Source: an uncultured Lachnospiraceae bacterium
Lineage (GTDB): Bacteria > Bacillota_A > Clostridia > Lachnospirales > Lachnospiraceae
DNA length: 25,532 bases
Reading direction: 5' to 3'
Assembly (NCBI GenBank): GCA_902801585.1
Contig: CADCIU010000054.1
Span: forward strand, 1 to 25,532
The notes below the pieces were generated by a model. It saw nothing but the letters and a program-made list of their open reading frames with translations, was not told where the DNA came from and did not search any database. Made by a program: the position numbers and the translations under genes. Shown piece after piece: positions 8,641 to 16,370 of this stretch (positions within the stretch are counted from its first letter, which is position 1; every line of letters begins with the position of its first letter).

Positions 8641-8669
8641 TTGTCAAAGGAATATTAATTTTGTATAAA
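8641..8669 (+). promoter_or_regulatory. hpf promoter P1
   Basis: TTGTCA (8641-8646), 17 nt, TATAAA (8664-8669), 5/6 in both boxes. It gives a ~115-nt leader to the hpf start. Confidence 0.65.
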
Positions 8670-8715
8670 TTGGGGAACAATAGCGGCTCTGTTCTGTGCA
8701 TTTCGCAAAGAGTTA

Positions 8716-8724
8716 TGGTATAAT
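8716..8724 (+). promoter_or_regulatory. hpf promoter P2 (extended -10)
   Basis: TGGTATAAT is a perfect -10 with the TGn extension, 66 nt upstream of the hpf ATG. Its -35 is weak. Two promoters would allow growth-phase control of a hibernation factor, but that is inference. Confidence 0.5.
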
Positions 8725-8731
8725 TATCTAA

Positions 8732-8776
8732 CCGGACATCCGGCATTGAAAAAACAGCAGTTTGCTGAACAACTGC
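8732..8776. promoter_or_regulatory. Two inverted repeats in the hpf leader
   Basis: CCGGA-CA-TCCGG (8732-8743) is a perfect 12-bp inverted repeat just after the P2 -10. GCAGTT (8757-8762) pairs with AACTGC (8771-8776) 2 nt before the ribosome site. The first may be an operator. The second could form a hairpin affecting translation. Confidence 0.4.
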
Positions 8777-8790
8777 AGAAAGAGGTGTCT

Positions 8791-9318
8791 ATGAAGTATG
8801 TCATCGTAGGAAAGAACATGGAGATCACGCCGTCACTGGAAGCAGCTGTCAAGGAGAAACTCGGTAAGCTTGATAAGTTTTTTGCCGAGGATACGATAGC
8901 GCATGTTACGCTTCAGATCAGCCATGAACGCCACATCATTGAAGTCACTATTCCCTTGAAGGGCAATGTGATCAGATGTGAGCAGGTCAGCACGGACATG
9001 TATACGTCGATCGACCTTGCGGAGGAAGTGATCGAGAGACAGCTCAAGAAGTATAAGAGCAAAATCGTGAAGAAGCATAAGGCTCAGGCCGCTTTTAAGA
9101 GAGAGTACCTGGAAGAGCCTTCCCCTGCGGATGAAAAGATCCGTATCGTGCGCAACAAGCAGTTCGAGATGAAACCGATGTATCCCGAGGATGCATGCGT
9201 ACAGATGGAACTGCTCGGACACGGCTTCTACGTGTTCCGCAACGCGGAAACGGAGCAGATCAACGTAGTGTACAAGAGAAAAGGCGGTTCATACGGTCTG
9301 ATCGAACCGGAAGGATGA
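8791..9318 (+). CDS. hpf: Ribosome hibernation promoting factor, long form
   Basis: Binds the 30S decoding region and, through its C-terminal domain, pairs two 70S ribosomes into an inactive 100S dimer in stationary phase. The 175-aa length from ATG 8791 (GAAAGAGGTG upstream; an in-frame TTG at 8746 is rejected) is the long HPF found in Gram-positives. The N-terminal S30AE domain spans about 1-95, with KYVIVGKNMEITPSLEAAVKEKLGKLDKFF. A lysine-rich linker (KYKSKIVKKHKAQ) leads to a C-terminal dimerisation domain from about residue 117 (IRIVRNKQFEMKPM...). Two candidate promoters and a leader palindrome precede it. crt follows 122 nt later with no clear terminator, so some read-through into the butyrate genes is possible. 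Confidence 0.94.
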   Translation: MKYVIVGKNMEITPSLEAAVKEKLGKLDKFFAEDTIAHVTLQISHERHIIEVTIPLKGNVIRCEQVSTDMYTSIDLAEEVIERQLKKYKSKIVKKHKAQAAFKREYLEEPSPADEKIRIVRNKQFEMKPMYPEDACVQMELLGHGFYVFRNAETEQINVVYKRKGGSYGLIEPEG

Positions 9319-9376
9319 CAGAAAAAAAGACTGAATTAAAAAAACGAATTTAATAATTGAATAAAAGGGAACTGCA

Positions 9377-9399
9377 CTGTCCCGCCGCAAGGCGGACAG
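9377..9399 (+). other. GNRA-tetraloop hairpin between hpf and crt
   Basis: CTGT-C-CCGCC and GGCGG-ACAG form a 9-bp stem (one bulged C) capped by GCAA, a stable GNRA tetraloop. No U run follows, so it is not a normal terminator. It lies 41 nt ahead of the crt start codon and may stabilise the crt message or attenuate read-through. No convincing crt promoter was found. Confidence 0.55.
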
Positions 9400-9440
9400 A
9401 TGTGTAATAAATGTTTTATAAATGGATGGAGGACACTGAT

Positions 9441-10235
9441 ATGGGATTTGTTGATTATGAAGTGGATGGAGCTGTAGGTATTATTACCATCAATCGTCCG
9501 AAGGCATTGAACGCACTCAACGAGGATGTGCTCAATGATCTTGAGCAGGTTTTTGACGCGGTCGATCTGAATACAGTCCGCTGCCTGATCCTCACAGGTG
9601 CCGGCGACAAGTCGTTTGTTGCGGGTGCGGACATTGGAGCGATGAGCACAATGACGAAGGCAGAGGGAACAGCGTTCGGTAAGAAGGGAAATGATATCTT
9701 CCTCAAGATCGAGAAATTCCCCATTCCTGTCATTGCAGCGATCAACGGTTTTGCGCTTGGCGGAGGATGCGAGATCTCCATGTCCTGCGATATCCGTATC
9801 TGCTCTGACAACGCGATGTTCGGCCAGCCCGAGGTAGGGCTCGGAATCACTCCCGGATTCGGCGGAACACAGAGACTTGCCCGTCTGGTAGGCGCCGGAA
9901 TGGCTAAGCAGCTGATCTACACAGCACGCAACATCAAGGCTGATGAGGCGTACAGAATCGGACTTGTCAATGCGGTATATCCTTTTGAGGAACTTCTTCC
10001 CGCAGCCAAGAAGATGGCGGCTTCGATCGCCGGCAACGCTCCGATCGCTGTCCGTGCTTGCAAGAAGGCGATCAATGAAGGTCTCCAGGTAAGCATCGAC
10101 GAAGGATGCGTCATCGAAGAAGAGCTCTTCGGCAGCTGCTTCGAGAGCTATGACCAGAGAGAAGGAATGGCCAACTTCCTTCGCAAGAAAGACGATCCGA
10201 AGAAGGTGAAGAAGGTCGCTTTCAAGAACGAGTGA
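9441..10235 (+). CDS. crt: 3-hydroxybutyryl-CoA dehydratase (crotonase)
   Basis: Dehydrates (S)-3-hydroxybutyryl-CoA to crotonyl-CoA in the butyrate pathway. From ATG 9441 (GGAGG at 9429-9433; an in-frame upstream ATG at 9411 lacks a ribosome site) the protein is 264 aa, the usual crotonase length. The oxyanion-hole and catalytic motifs are clear: KSFVAGADI, then GFALGGGCEISMSCD with Glu111 and GQPEVGLGITPGFGGTQRL with Glu131. These are the two glutamates used for hydration/dehydration, so this is a true hydratase rather than an isomerase-like paralogue. hbd follows after 78 nt with no terminator, giving a crt-hbd unit. The C-terminus is lysine-rich (KKDDPKKVKKVAFKNE), as in clostridial Crt. 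Confidence 0.95.
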   Translation: MGFVDYEVDGAVGIITINRPKALNALNEDVLNDLEQVFDAVDLNTVRCLILTGAGDKSFVAGADIGAMSTMTKAEGTAFGKKGNDIFLKIEKFPIPVIAAINGFALGGGCEISMSCDIRICSDNAMFGQPEVGLGITPGFGGTQRLARLVGAGMAKQLIYTARNIKADEAYRIGLVNAVYPFEELLPAAKKMAASIAGNAPIAVRACKKAINEGLQVSIDEGCVIEEELFGSCFESYDQREGMANFLRKKDDPKKVKKVAFKNE

Positions 10236-10313
10236 TCACTCAGTCACAAAAGGTATTTATAAGGTATTTATTTAGTAGAAATACAACAAAGTTATCAAAG
10301 GAGGAAAACGAAA

Positions 10314-11195
10314 ATGAAAGTTGCTGTTATTGGCGCAGGTGCAATGGGATCCGGTATTGCTCAGACATTTGCTCAGTGCGATGCTGTCGAGAAGGTTTAT
10401 CTTTGCGACATTAAGCAGGAATTCGCAGACGGCGGTTTTGCCAAGATCAAGAAGGGTCTTGACAAGATGGTCAGCAAGGGAAAGATGGAGCAGGCTGCTG
10501 CAGATGCGATCACCGGCAAGATCGTGACCGGACTGAGCGACATCGCTGTAGATCCCGACCTTGTAGTTGAGGCTGCTCTTGAAGTTCTGGAAGTCAAGCA
10601 GAACTGCTTCAAACAGCTTCAGGACGAGATCGTTAAGAACCCTGACTGCATCTTTGCGTCCAATACTTCTTCTCTGTCCATTACACAGATCGGTGCAAGC
10701 CTTTCCAAGCCCATCATCGGCATGCACTTCTTCAATCCCGCTCCTGTTATGAAGCTGGTTGAAGTTATCGCAGGTATCAACACTCCCGCTGAGTATGTTG
10801 AGAAGGTCATCGAGATCTCCAAACAGCTCGGCAAAGTTCCGGTACAGGTCAATGAAGCTGCAGGTTTTGCGGTAAACAGAATCCTTGTTCCTATGATCAA
10901 TGAAGCGATCAATGTTTATTACACCGGCACAGCTGATATCGAAGGTATCGATAATGCTATGAAGCTCGGCTGCAATCACCCTATGGGCCCGCTGGAGCTC
11001 GGCGATTTCATCGGACTCGACATCTGCCTTGCGATCATGGATGTTCTCTTTGAGGAGACACATGACAACAAGTATGCTGCAAGCCCTCTGCTTCGCAAGA
11101 TGGTCCGCGGCAAGAGACTGGGCGTAAAGACCGGCATCGGCTTCTATGATTATTCCGGCGGCCCTCGCAACAAGGTTGCGACCGACAAGAAATAA
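10314..11195 (+). CDS. hbd: 3-hydroxybutyryl-CoA dehydrogenase
   Basis: Reduces acetoacetyl-CoA to (S)-3-hydroxybutyryl-CoA. The 293-aa protein has the N-terminal Rossmann motif GAGAMGSGIAQ (7-17) and the SNTSSLSITQI segment at 116-126. The catalytic residues His138 (GMHFFNPAPVMKLVE), Glu150 and Asn188 (GFAVNRI) sit at the positions known from clostridial Hbd. The C-terminal helical domain with NHPMGPLELGDFIGLD is intact. AAAGGAGG precedes ATG. The 78-nt gap after crt contains a duplicated AGGTATTTAT (10251-10260, 10262-10271) and no promoter I can support, so it is probably co-transcribed with crt. A terminator hairpin follows. The codon choice, with many GCT/GTT/CTT, suggests high expression. 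Where many clostridia carry bcd, the next 285 nt are non-coding. Confidence 0.96.
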   Translation: MKVAVIGAGAMGSGIAQTFAQCDAVEKVYLCDIKQEFADGGFAKIKKGLDKMVSKGKMEQAAADAITGKIVTGLSDIAVDPDLVVEAALEVLEVKQNCFKQLQDEIVKNPDCIFASNTSSLSITQIGASLSKPIIGMHFFNPAPVMKLVEVIAGINTPAEYVEKVIEISKQLGKVPVQVNEAAGFAVNRILVPMINEAINVYYTGTADIEGIDNAMKLGCNHPMGPLELGDFIGLDICLAIMDVLFEETHDNKYAASPLLRKMVRGKRLGVKTGIGFYDYSGGPRNKVATDKK

Positions 11196-11265
11196 TCTGT
11201 AAAACCATCGCGGTGAGATTAAGCACTGCCTGAATATCGGATAGAACCAAAATGTAATATGCAGG

Positions 11266-11303
11266 ACTTGCGGCAGCACCCACGTGATGCCGCAAGTATT
11301 TTG
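11266..11303 (+). terminator. Terminator of crt-hbd
   Basis: ACTTGCGGCA and TGCCGCAAGT form a perfect 10-bp stem followed by ATTTTG. It is 70 nt after the hbd stop and before the etf promoter, separating the two transcription units. Confidence 0.75.
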
Positions 11304-11367
11304 AAAACATAGACAGTTTCTATGATTTTGAGAATTATAGGCGCAGTAAAAATGATTTTTCGTTTTA

Positions 11368-11396
11368 TTGCGGTTCGCTATTATGCATGTTATATT
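11368..11396 (+). promoter_or_regulatory. etfBA promoter
   Basis: TTGCGG (11368-11373), 17 nt, TATATT (11391-11396) with an upstream TGt extension of the -10. It leaves a leader of ~78 nt ending in TAGGAGGAGG. Confidence 0.6.
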
Positions 11397-11480
11397 TGGA
11401 ATAGAGTTGTATGTTCGGCGGATGGACAAATTGTTTTTGGCGGCTGAATATACGAAAAAACATCCTAGGAGGAGGACAAT

Positions 11481-12284
11481 ATGAACATTCTTGTTTGCGT
11501 AAAACAGGTTCCGGATACGACTCAGATTAAGATCGATCCGGTCAAGCACACCCTGATTCGTGAGGGTGTCCCGGCTATTCTGAATCCTTTTGACGGCTAT
11601 GCTCTTGAGGCAGCTGCCCGCATTAAGGACAAAGATCCCAGCACGAAGATCGTTGTAGTTTCCATGGGACCGCCGCAGGCAGTCGCAGTTCTTAAAGAGT
11701 GCGTCGCGATCGCAGCGGACAAGGGCTATCTCGTAACCGGTCGTACATTCGGCGGTTCTGATACTCTTGCTACTTCCTACATCATTTCCCACGCTATCAA
11801 GAAGATCGAAGAGACCGAGGGTGCTTTCGATGCAATCTTCTGCGGCAAACAGGCAATTGATGGTGATACTGCACAGGTCGGCCCTGAGATCGCTGAGTGG
11901 CTGGGACTTCCGCAGGTAACCTATGGCCTTGAATGCGAAGCTGTTGAAGGCGGACTGAAGGTTCGTAAAGAGGCTGAAGACGGCGTAGAGATCGTCGGCA
12001 TCAAGACTCCTTGCCTTGTTACCTTCACAAAGCCTGCTTTCGATCCCCGTTATCCCACAATCAAGCGTAAACTGGCTGCTAACAGAGCGAAGTTCGAGAC
12101 TCTGGGCGATGACTTTGATCCCGGCATGGACAAAGCATACTATGGTCTTAACGGCTCCCCCACGCATGTTAAGAGATCCTTTACTCCTCCCGTCAAACAG
12201 GGCGGTATAAAGATTAAGGAAGAGACCGGCGCAGAGTCCGCAGCTAAGCTTGCTAAGATTCTGGTCGATAACAACATTATCTGA
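11481..12284 (+). CDS. etfB: Electron transfer flavoprotein, beta subunit
   Basis: Small subunit of the Etf heterodimer. In butyrate-forming clostridia Etf and butyryl-CoA dehydrogenase bifurcate electrons from NADH to crotonyl-CoA and ferredoxin. The 267-aa protein begins MNILVCVKQVPDTTQIKID, characteristic of this group. It carries the flavin-contacting TFGGSDTLATSY near 89-100 and the AMP/FAD-binding CGKQAIDGDTAQVGP at 121-135. A strong GGAGGAGG precedes ATG. etfA follows after 14 nt. No acyl-CoA dehydrogenase gene is next to it, so the partner dehydrogenase must be encoded elsewhere. Bifurcating activity is inferred from the butyrate context. Confidence 0.95.
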   Translation: MNILVCVKQVPDTTQIKIDPVKHTLIREGVPAILNPFDGYALEAAARIKDKDPSTKIVVVSMGPPQAVAVLKECVAIAADKGYLVTGRTFGGSDTLATSYIISHAIKKIEETEGAFDAIFCGKQAIDGDTAQVGPEIAEWLGLPQVTYGLECEAVEGGLKVRKEAEDGVEIVGIKTPCLVTFTKPAFDPRYPTIKRKLAANRAKFETLGDDFDPGMDKAYYGLNGSPTHVKRSFTPPVKQGGIKIKEETGAESAAKLAKILVDNNII

Positions 12285-12298
12285 CAGGAGGGATAACA

Positions 12299-13309
12299 AT
12301 GGAAGCTAAGACAAAAGACCTTTGGGTATTTATTGAGACTAACGAGGATGGTTCCCCGAAGAAAGTCGGTCTGGAACTCCTCAATCCCGGCCGCAGCCTT
12401 GCTGACAAGCAGGGTGGCAAGCTGGTAGGCGTTGTGATCGGAAACAACGTTGCTGATACTGTTGAGCAGGCCGGTATCTACGGCGCAGATCAGGTCATCG
12501 TTGTCGAGGGACCTGAATACGAGAAGTATACAACGGATGCTTATGTAAACGCTCTTACATTCCTGGTTGAGAAATATGCTCCTACAACTGTCATGATCGG
12601 CGCTACACCGAATGGCCGTGACCTGGGCCCTCGTTTCTCCTCCAGAATCAAGACCGGTCTTACAGCAGACTGCACAAGCCTTGACATTGACGAAGAGACA
12701 GGAAATGTCGCTTGGACACGTCCTGCATTCGGCGGCAACCTGATGGCTACCATCATGTGCCCTGACCACCGCCCTCAGTGCGGTACCGTTCGTCCCGGCG
12801 TTTTCAAGAAACCCGAAGCCGGCGAGAACAAAGCAGAAGTGATCAAGGAAGACTATCATGTAGCTCCCGAAGATATCCGCACCACTCTGATCGAAGTGAT
12901 CAAAGAGGCAGCAGGTGAAGCTGTTGACCTTGAAGGCGCTGATGTCATCGTATCCGGCGGCCGTGGAATGGGCGGCGCAGACGGATTTGGCACCGTTCTG
13001 AAACCCCTCGCTGATCTGCTCGGCGGCGTCGTAGGCGCTTCCCGTGCTGCAGTTGACAGCGGATGGATCACACACGCACACCAGGTCGGCCAGACCGGTA
13101 AGACAGTTGGTCCTAAGCTCTATATCGCTTGCGGTATCTCCGGTGCGATCCAGCACGTCGCAGGCATGAGCAGCTCTGACTGCATCGTGGCGATCAATAA
13201 GGATGAGGATGCAAACATTTTCAATATCGCAGATTACGGCGTAGTCGGCGACCTGTTTGAAATTGTTCCTGCGCTCACCGAAGAGATCAAGAAGCTGAAA
13301 GAGGCATAA
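12299..13309 (+). CDS. etfA: Electron transfer flavoprotein, alpha subunit
   Basis: Large Etf subunit, 336 aa, binding the electron-shuttling FAD in its C-terminal domain. The FAD signatures are intact: SGGRGMGG at 219-226, GASRAAVDSGW at 246-256, QVGQTGKTVGPKLYIACGISGAIQH at 262-286. The N-terminal domain (1-200) matches the small alpha/beta fold. There is no ferredoxin-type 4Fe-4S extension at the N-terminus, which some clostridial EtfA proteins have. The gene overlaps the etfB regulatory unit (14-nt gap, AGGAGGG ribosome site) and is followed by a terminator. Confidence 0.95.
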   Translation: MEAKTKDLWVFIETNEDGSPKKVGLELLNPGRSLADKQGGKLVGVVIGNNVADTVEQAGIYGADQVIVVEGPEYEKYTTDAYVNALTFLVEKYAPTTVMIGATPNGRDLGPRFSSRIKTGLTADCTSLDIDEETGNVAWTRPAFGGNLMATIMCPDHRPQCGTVRPGVFKKPEAGENKAEVIKEDYHVAPEDIRTTLIEVIKEAAGEAVDLEGADVIVSGGRGMGGADGFGTVLKPLADLLGGVVGASRAAVDSGWITHAHQVGQTGKTVGPKLYIACGISGAIQHVAGMSSSDCIVAINKDEDANIFNIADYGVVGDLFEIVPALTEEIKKLKEA

Positions 13310-13331
13310 GAACTATACTTGCTTGATGATG

Positions 13332-13366
13332 AGGCCGCATGGACTATATAGTTCGTGCGGCCTTTA
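13332..13366 (+). terminator. Terminator of etfBA
   Basis: AGGCCGCA and TGCGGCCT form an 8-bp stem with a 16-nt loop, followed by a short TTT tract, 22 nt after the etfA stop. Confidence 0.65.
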
Positions 13367-13451
13367 ATGGATAACTGCATGTTATCTTATGTAGATCGCT
13401 CTTTTATACACAAATGCGGGAAAATGGCATGCTTTTCATATTGATATTTAA

Positions 13452-13480
13452 TTCACAATTTAAAGGCACTGTGGTATAAT
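13452..13480 (+). promoter_or_regulatory. Strong promoter of the first thiolase gene
   Basis: TTCACA (13452-13457), 17 nt, perfect TATAAT (13475-13480) with a TGg extension. Transcription should start near 13487, giving a ~105-nt leader that contains two inverted repeats. Confidence 0.8.
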
Positions 13481-13495
13481 AGTATTGTTGGAAAG

Positions 13496-13537
13496 CAAAA
13501 CCATATCTTGGGGTAAGAAGCCGCGAATTTGGTTTTG
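13496..13537 (+). other. Leader inverted repeat of the first thiolase
   Basis: CAAAACCA (13496-13503) and TGGTTTTG (13530-13537) are perfectly complementary across a 26-nt loop in the untranslated leader. It could fold as an RNA hairpin. It does not match a riboswitch I know. Confidence 0.35.
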
Positions 13538-13550
13538 AGCGATTCAGGGA

Positions 13551-13564
13551 GTTAATGTATTAAC
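13551..13564. promoter_or_regulatory. Rex-like inverted repeat upstream of the first thiolase
   Basis: GTTAA-TGTA-TTAAC is a perfect inverted repeat. With flanks it matches 11 of 14 specified positions of the clostridial Rex consensus TTGTTAANNNNTTAACAA. Rex senses NADH/NAD+ and is known to control butyrate and thiolase genes in Clostridia. The site lies ~65 nt downstream of the predicted start, so it would act as a roadblock rather than by covering the promoter. Confidence 0.55.
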
Positions 13565-13591
13565 AGCAGCAAAACGAATTGGAGGAAAAAA

Positions 13592-14770
13592 ATGGCAAAG
13601 AGAGTTGTATTGGCAGGTGCATGCCGCACAGCAATCGGCAAAATGGGCGGACAGCTCAGCACAGTGAAGGCTACGGATCTTGGCGCAATCGTGATCAAAG
13701 AGGCGCTCACCCGTGCAGGCGTAGCAGCAGATCAGGTTGATGAAGTTCTCATGGGCTGCGTAATCCAGGCAGGTCAGGGACAGAACGTCGCAAGACAGTC
13801 TTCGATCAAAGCCGGACTTCCCGTAGAAGTTCCCGCAGTGACCATTAACGTAGTTTGCGGTTCCGGACTTAACTGTGTCAATATGGCAGCAGAGAAGATC
13901 ATTGCCGGCACAGCTGATATCGTTGTTGCAGGCGGTATGGAGAATATGTCACTTGCTCCTTATGCTGTTATGCAGGGACGTTATGGTTACAGAATGAACA
14001 ACGGCGTTCTGGTCGACACCATGATCAAGGATGCTCTGTGGGATGCATTCAATGACTATCACATGATCAAGACCGCTGACAACGTAGCTGAGCAGTGGGG
14101 CCTGACCAGAGAAGAGCTCGATGTATTCGCAGCAAACAGCCAGAATAAGGCAGTTGCAGCTATGGAAGCAGGCAAGTTCAAAGATGAGATCGTTCCTGTA
14201 GAAGTGAAGATGAAGAAACAGACTGTTGTTGTCGATACGGATGAGGGCCCTCGTCCCGGCACAACTCCTGAAGGCCTTGCAAAGCTTCGCGCGATCAATG
14301 CAGGCGGCGTTACCACCGCAGGAAACGCTTCCGGTATCAATGACGGCGCAGCAGCTGTGGTCGTTATGAGCGAAGAGAAAGCAAAAGAGCTTGGTGTGAC
14401 TCCTATGGCAGTTTGGGTAGCCGGCGCTCTCGGCGGCGTAGATCCTTCCATCATGGGCGTAGGACCTGTCGCAGCTACCAAGAAGGTTCTTGCCAGAACC
14501 GGCCTTACGATTGATCAGTTCGATCTGTATGAGGCAAACGAGGCATTTGCTGCTCAGTCCGTAGCAGTAGGAAAAGATCTCGGATTTGATCTTGCGAAAC
14601 TTAATGTCAACGGCGGAGCGATCGCTCTCGGACACCCTGTAGGAGCTTCCGGCTGCCGTATCCTTGTTACTCTGCTCCACGAGATGGTGAAGAGAGATGC
14701 CAAGAGAGGTCTTGCAACTCTCTGCATCGGCGGCGGAATGGGCTGCGCGACCATCGTTGAGAGAGACTGA
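13592..14770 (+). CDS. thl: Acetyl-CoA acetyltransferase (thiolase), divergent copy
   Basis: Claisen condensation of two acetyl-CoA to acetoacetyl-CoA, the entry step to butyrate. The 392-aa length and catalytic residues Cys89 (NVVCGSG), His348 ([10 protein letters not shown]) and Cys378 (LCIGGGMG) are canonical, as is NEAFA at 316-320. Several usually conserved glycines and neighbours differ from the tandem copy: RMNN replaces [12 protein letters not shown] replaces YHMGITAEN, and ALWDAF replaces ALTDAF. A different acyl-CoA preference is therefore possible. GGAGG lies 8 nt before ATG. The gene has its own strong promoter and a Rex-like site, and a hairpin separates it from the second thiolase. 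It probably arose by tandem duplication. Confidence 0.93.
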   Translation: MAKRVVLAGACRTAIGKMGGQLSTVKATDLGAIVIKEALTRAGVAADQVDEVLMGCVIQAGQGQNVARQSSIKAGLPVEVPAVTINVVCGSGLNCVNMAAEKIIAGTADIVVAGGMENMSLAPYAVMQGRYGYRMNNGVLVDTMIKDALWDAFNDYHMIKTADNVAEQWGLTREELDVFAANSQNKAVAAMEAGKFKDEIVPVEVKMKKQTVVVDTDEGPRPGTTPEGLAKLRAINAGGVTTAGNASGINDGAAAVVVMSEEKAKELGVTPMAVWVAGALGGVDPSIMGVGPVAATKKVLARTGLTIDQFDLYEANEAFAAQSVAVGKDLGFDLAKLNVNGGAIALGHPVGASGCRILVTLLHEMVKRDAKRGLATLCIGGGMGCATIVERD

Positions 14771-14799
14771 TCAGTCATTAACAATCATTAAGGGTTTAA

Positions 14800-14828
14800 C
14801 TGCCCCCGGAAACTATTTCCGGGGGCAG
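14800..14828 (+). terminator. Perfect 13-bp hairpin between the thiolases
   Basis: CTGCCCCCGGAAA and TTTCCGGGGGCAG pair perfectly across a CTA loop. Only a poor T run follows (CTTATCTC), so it may terminate partially and reduce, not abolish, expression of the second thiolase. No clear separate promoter was found for that gene. Confidence 0.65.
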
Positions 14829-14846
14829 CTTATCTCAGAATACCAA

Positions 14847-14880
14847 TATTGAAAAAGACCGGTATTGAAAAAGATCAATA
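14847..14880 (+). repeat. Direct and inverted repeats ahead of the second thiolase
   Basis: TATTGAAAAAGACC (14847-14860) is repeated as TATTGAAAAAGATC (14863-14876), a 16-bp period. The second copy also forms the inverted repeat TATTGA-N6-TCAATA (14863-14880). They end ~10 nt before the ribosome site. Confidence 0.5.
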
Positions 14881-14902
14881 TCGAACAAGAGGAGAATACA
14901 GC

Positions 14903-16087
14903 ATGAGCAAGAGAAAAGTAGTATTGGCAGGAGCCTGCAGAACAGCGATCGGAACGATGGGCGGACAGCTCAGCTCTATTCCTGCACCCGATTTGGGCGC
15001 TATGGCGATCAAGGAAGCGCTTAAGAGAGCCGGCGTGAAACCGGAACAGGTCGACGAAGTATATATGGGCAATGTAATCCAGGCGGGCCTTGGCCAGAAT
15101 CCTGCGAGACAGGCTGCGATCAATGCCGGTATTCCTGTAGAAGTTCCTGCGATCACGATCAACGTGCTCTGCGGATCCGGACTTCACTGCGTGAACATCG
15201 CTGCTAAACTGATCGAGAACGGCGATGCTGATATCGTAGTAGCCGGTGGTATGGAGAGCATGTCCAGAGCGCCTTATCTCGTTCAGCAGGGACGTTTCGG
15301 CTATCGCATGGGCCACGCCGCTCTTGAGGACTCCATGATCAGAGATGCTCTGACAGATGCTTTCGGACAGTATCACATGGGTATTACCGCCGAGAACATT
15401 GCAGAGGAGTGGGGACTGACAAGAGAGCAGCTCGATGAGTTTGCTGCATGGTCACAGCAGAAAGCTTCCAAGGCGATCGAAGAGGGCAAATTCAAGGATG
15501 AGATCTTCCCTGTTGAAGTGAAGAGCAAAAAGAAAGTTGTCGTTGTTGACACTGATGAAGGCCCTCGTCCCGGAACTACCAAAGAGTCGATCGCTAAGCT
15601 TCGCCCTGCATTTAAGAAAGACGGTGTTGTCACTGCGGCGAACTCCTCCGGTATTAACGATGCTGCAGCAGCGATCATCGTTATGAGCGAAGAGAAGGCC
15701 AAAGAGCTCGGCGTTAAGCCTATGGCGACATGGGTTGCCGGTGAACTGGCAGGTGTAGAGCCCCGCATCATGGGAATCGGCCCTGTGGCAGCGACCCGCA
15801 AGACAATGGCGAGATGCGGCTACAAGATCGAGGACTTCGATCTGATCGAGGCAAATGAGGCGTTTGCAGCTCAGTCTGTAGCGGTCGGCCACGATCTCGG
15901 CTTTGATATGGACAAACTCAACGTGAACGGCGGAGCGATCGCTCTCGGACATCCTGTAGGATGCTCCGGTGCCCGTATCCTTGTAACACTGCTGTACGAG
16001 ATGCAGAGAAGAGATGCCAAGAAAGGCTTGGCAACACTTTGCGTAGGCGGCGGTATGGGCTGCGCGGCGATCGTCAAGAGAGACTGA
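14903..16087 (+). CDS. thl: Acetyl-CoA acetyltransferase (thiolase), canonical copy
   Basis: A second thiolase, 394 aa, highly similar to the preceding gene over its full length. Catalytic Cys90 (NVLCGSG), His350 ([10 protein letters not shown]) and Cys380 (LCVGGGMG) are present, with standard [18 protein letters not shown] and ANSSGIND motifs, so this copy looks like the typical biosynthetic acetyl-CoA acetyltransferase. ATG 14903 is chosen over an in-frame ATG at 14849 because AAGAGGAG sits 8-14 nt upstream and [17 protein letters not shown] is the family start. The leader contains repeated TATTGAAAAAGA elements. A strong terminator follows, and no further butyrate genes lie downstream. Confidence 0.95.
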   Translation: MSKRKVVLAGACRTAIGTMGGQLSSIPAPDLGAMAIKEALKRAGVKPEQVDEVYMGNVIQAGLGQNPARQAAINAGIPVEVPAITINVLCGSGLHCVNIAAKLIENGDADIVVAGGMESMSRAPYLVQQGRFGYRMGHAALEDSMIRDALTDAFGQYHMGITAENIAEEWGLTREQLDEFAAWSQQKASKAIEEGKFKDEIFPVEVKSKKKVVVVDTDEGPRPGTTKESIAKLRPAFKKDGVVTAANSSGINDAAAAIIVMSEEKAKELGVKPMATWVAGELAGVEPRIMGIGPVAATRKTMARCGYKIEDFDLIEANEAFAAQSVAVGHDLGFDMDKLNVNGGAIALGHPVGCSGARILVTLLYEMQRRDAKKGLATLCVGGGMGCAAIVKRD

Positions 16088-16110
16088 TTTGTTAAGAGAT
16101 TAGTTCTGTA

Positions 16111-16170
16111 AAAACGGCTGTCGCCCGGAAATGATGATCATCTCATGATTTCCGGTGCGGCAGCCGTTTT
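16111..16170 (+). terminator. Terminator of the second thiolase
   Basis: AAAACGGCTG and CAGCCGTTTT close a long stem that continues through CCGGAAAT/ATTTCCGG. It is near-symmetric and could work in both directions. Confidence 0.85.
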
Positions 16171-16222
16171 GGATGATATGGTTAGTGTTAGAGGATCATG
16201 TTTAAAGAATAGCCGAACACAG

Positions 16223-16252
16223 AAAAAAGCTGCCGCATATGCGACAGCTTTT
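16223..16252 (-). terminator. Terminator of tRNA-Arg(ACG)
   Basis: AAAAGCTG and CAGCTTTT flank CGCATATGCG, giving a stem that on the minus strand ends in TTTTTT. It lies 5 nt after the tRNA-Arg 3' end. Confidence 0.8.
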
Positions 16253-16256
16253 ATGA

Positions 16257-16330
16257 TGTAAGTGACAAGATTCGAACTCGCGACCTTCTGGTCCGTAGCC
16301 AGACGCTCTATCCAGCTGAGCTACACTTAC
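16257..16330 (-). tRNA. tRNA-Arg(ACG)
   Basis: Minus-strand acceptor GTAAGTG/CACTTAC, anticodon stem TCTGG/CCAGA with loop CTACGGA (ACG, read as ICG after deamination), T loop TTCGAAT. Discriminator A, no encoded CCA. A single-gene unit with its own promoter and terminator. Confidence 0.95.
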
Positions 16331-16341
16331 ACAACACAAGT

Positions 16342-16370
16342 ATTTTATAAAAAGAGAGGGGATTTGTCAA
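16342..16370 (-). promoter_or_regulatory. Promoter of tRNA-Arg(ACG)
   Basis: On the minus strand TTGACA (16370-16365), 17 nt, TAAAAT (16347-16342): perfect -35 and 5/6 -10, with the tRNA starting 12 nt later. Confidence 0.85.

Noticed and set aside
10272..12299. A 675-codon open frame on the minus strand
   Set aside because: It runs antisense through hbd, the terminator/promoter gap and etfB, all clear genes on the plus strand. It has no ribosome site and a shadow-like, Cys-rich composition.
13496..13591. Riboswitch in the first thiolase leader
   Set aside because: Apart from one 8-bp stem and the Rex-like DNA repeat I see none of the conserved cores of known riboswitch classes.
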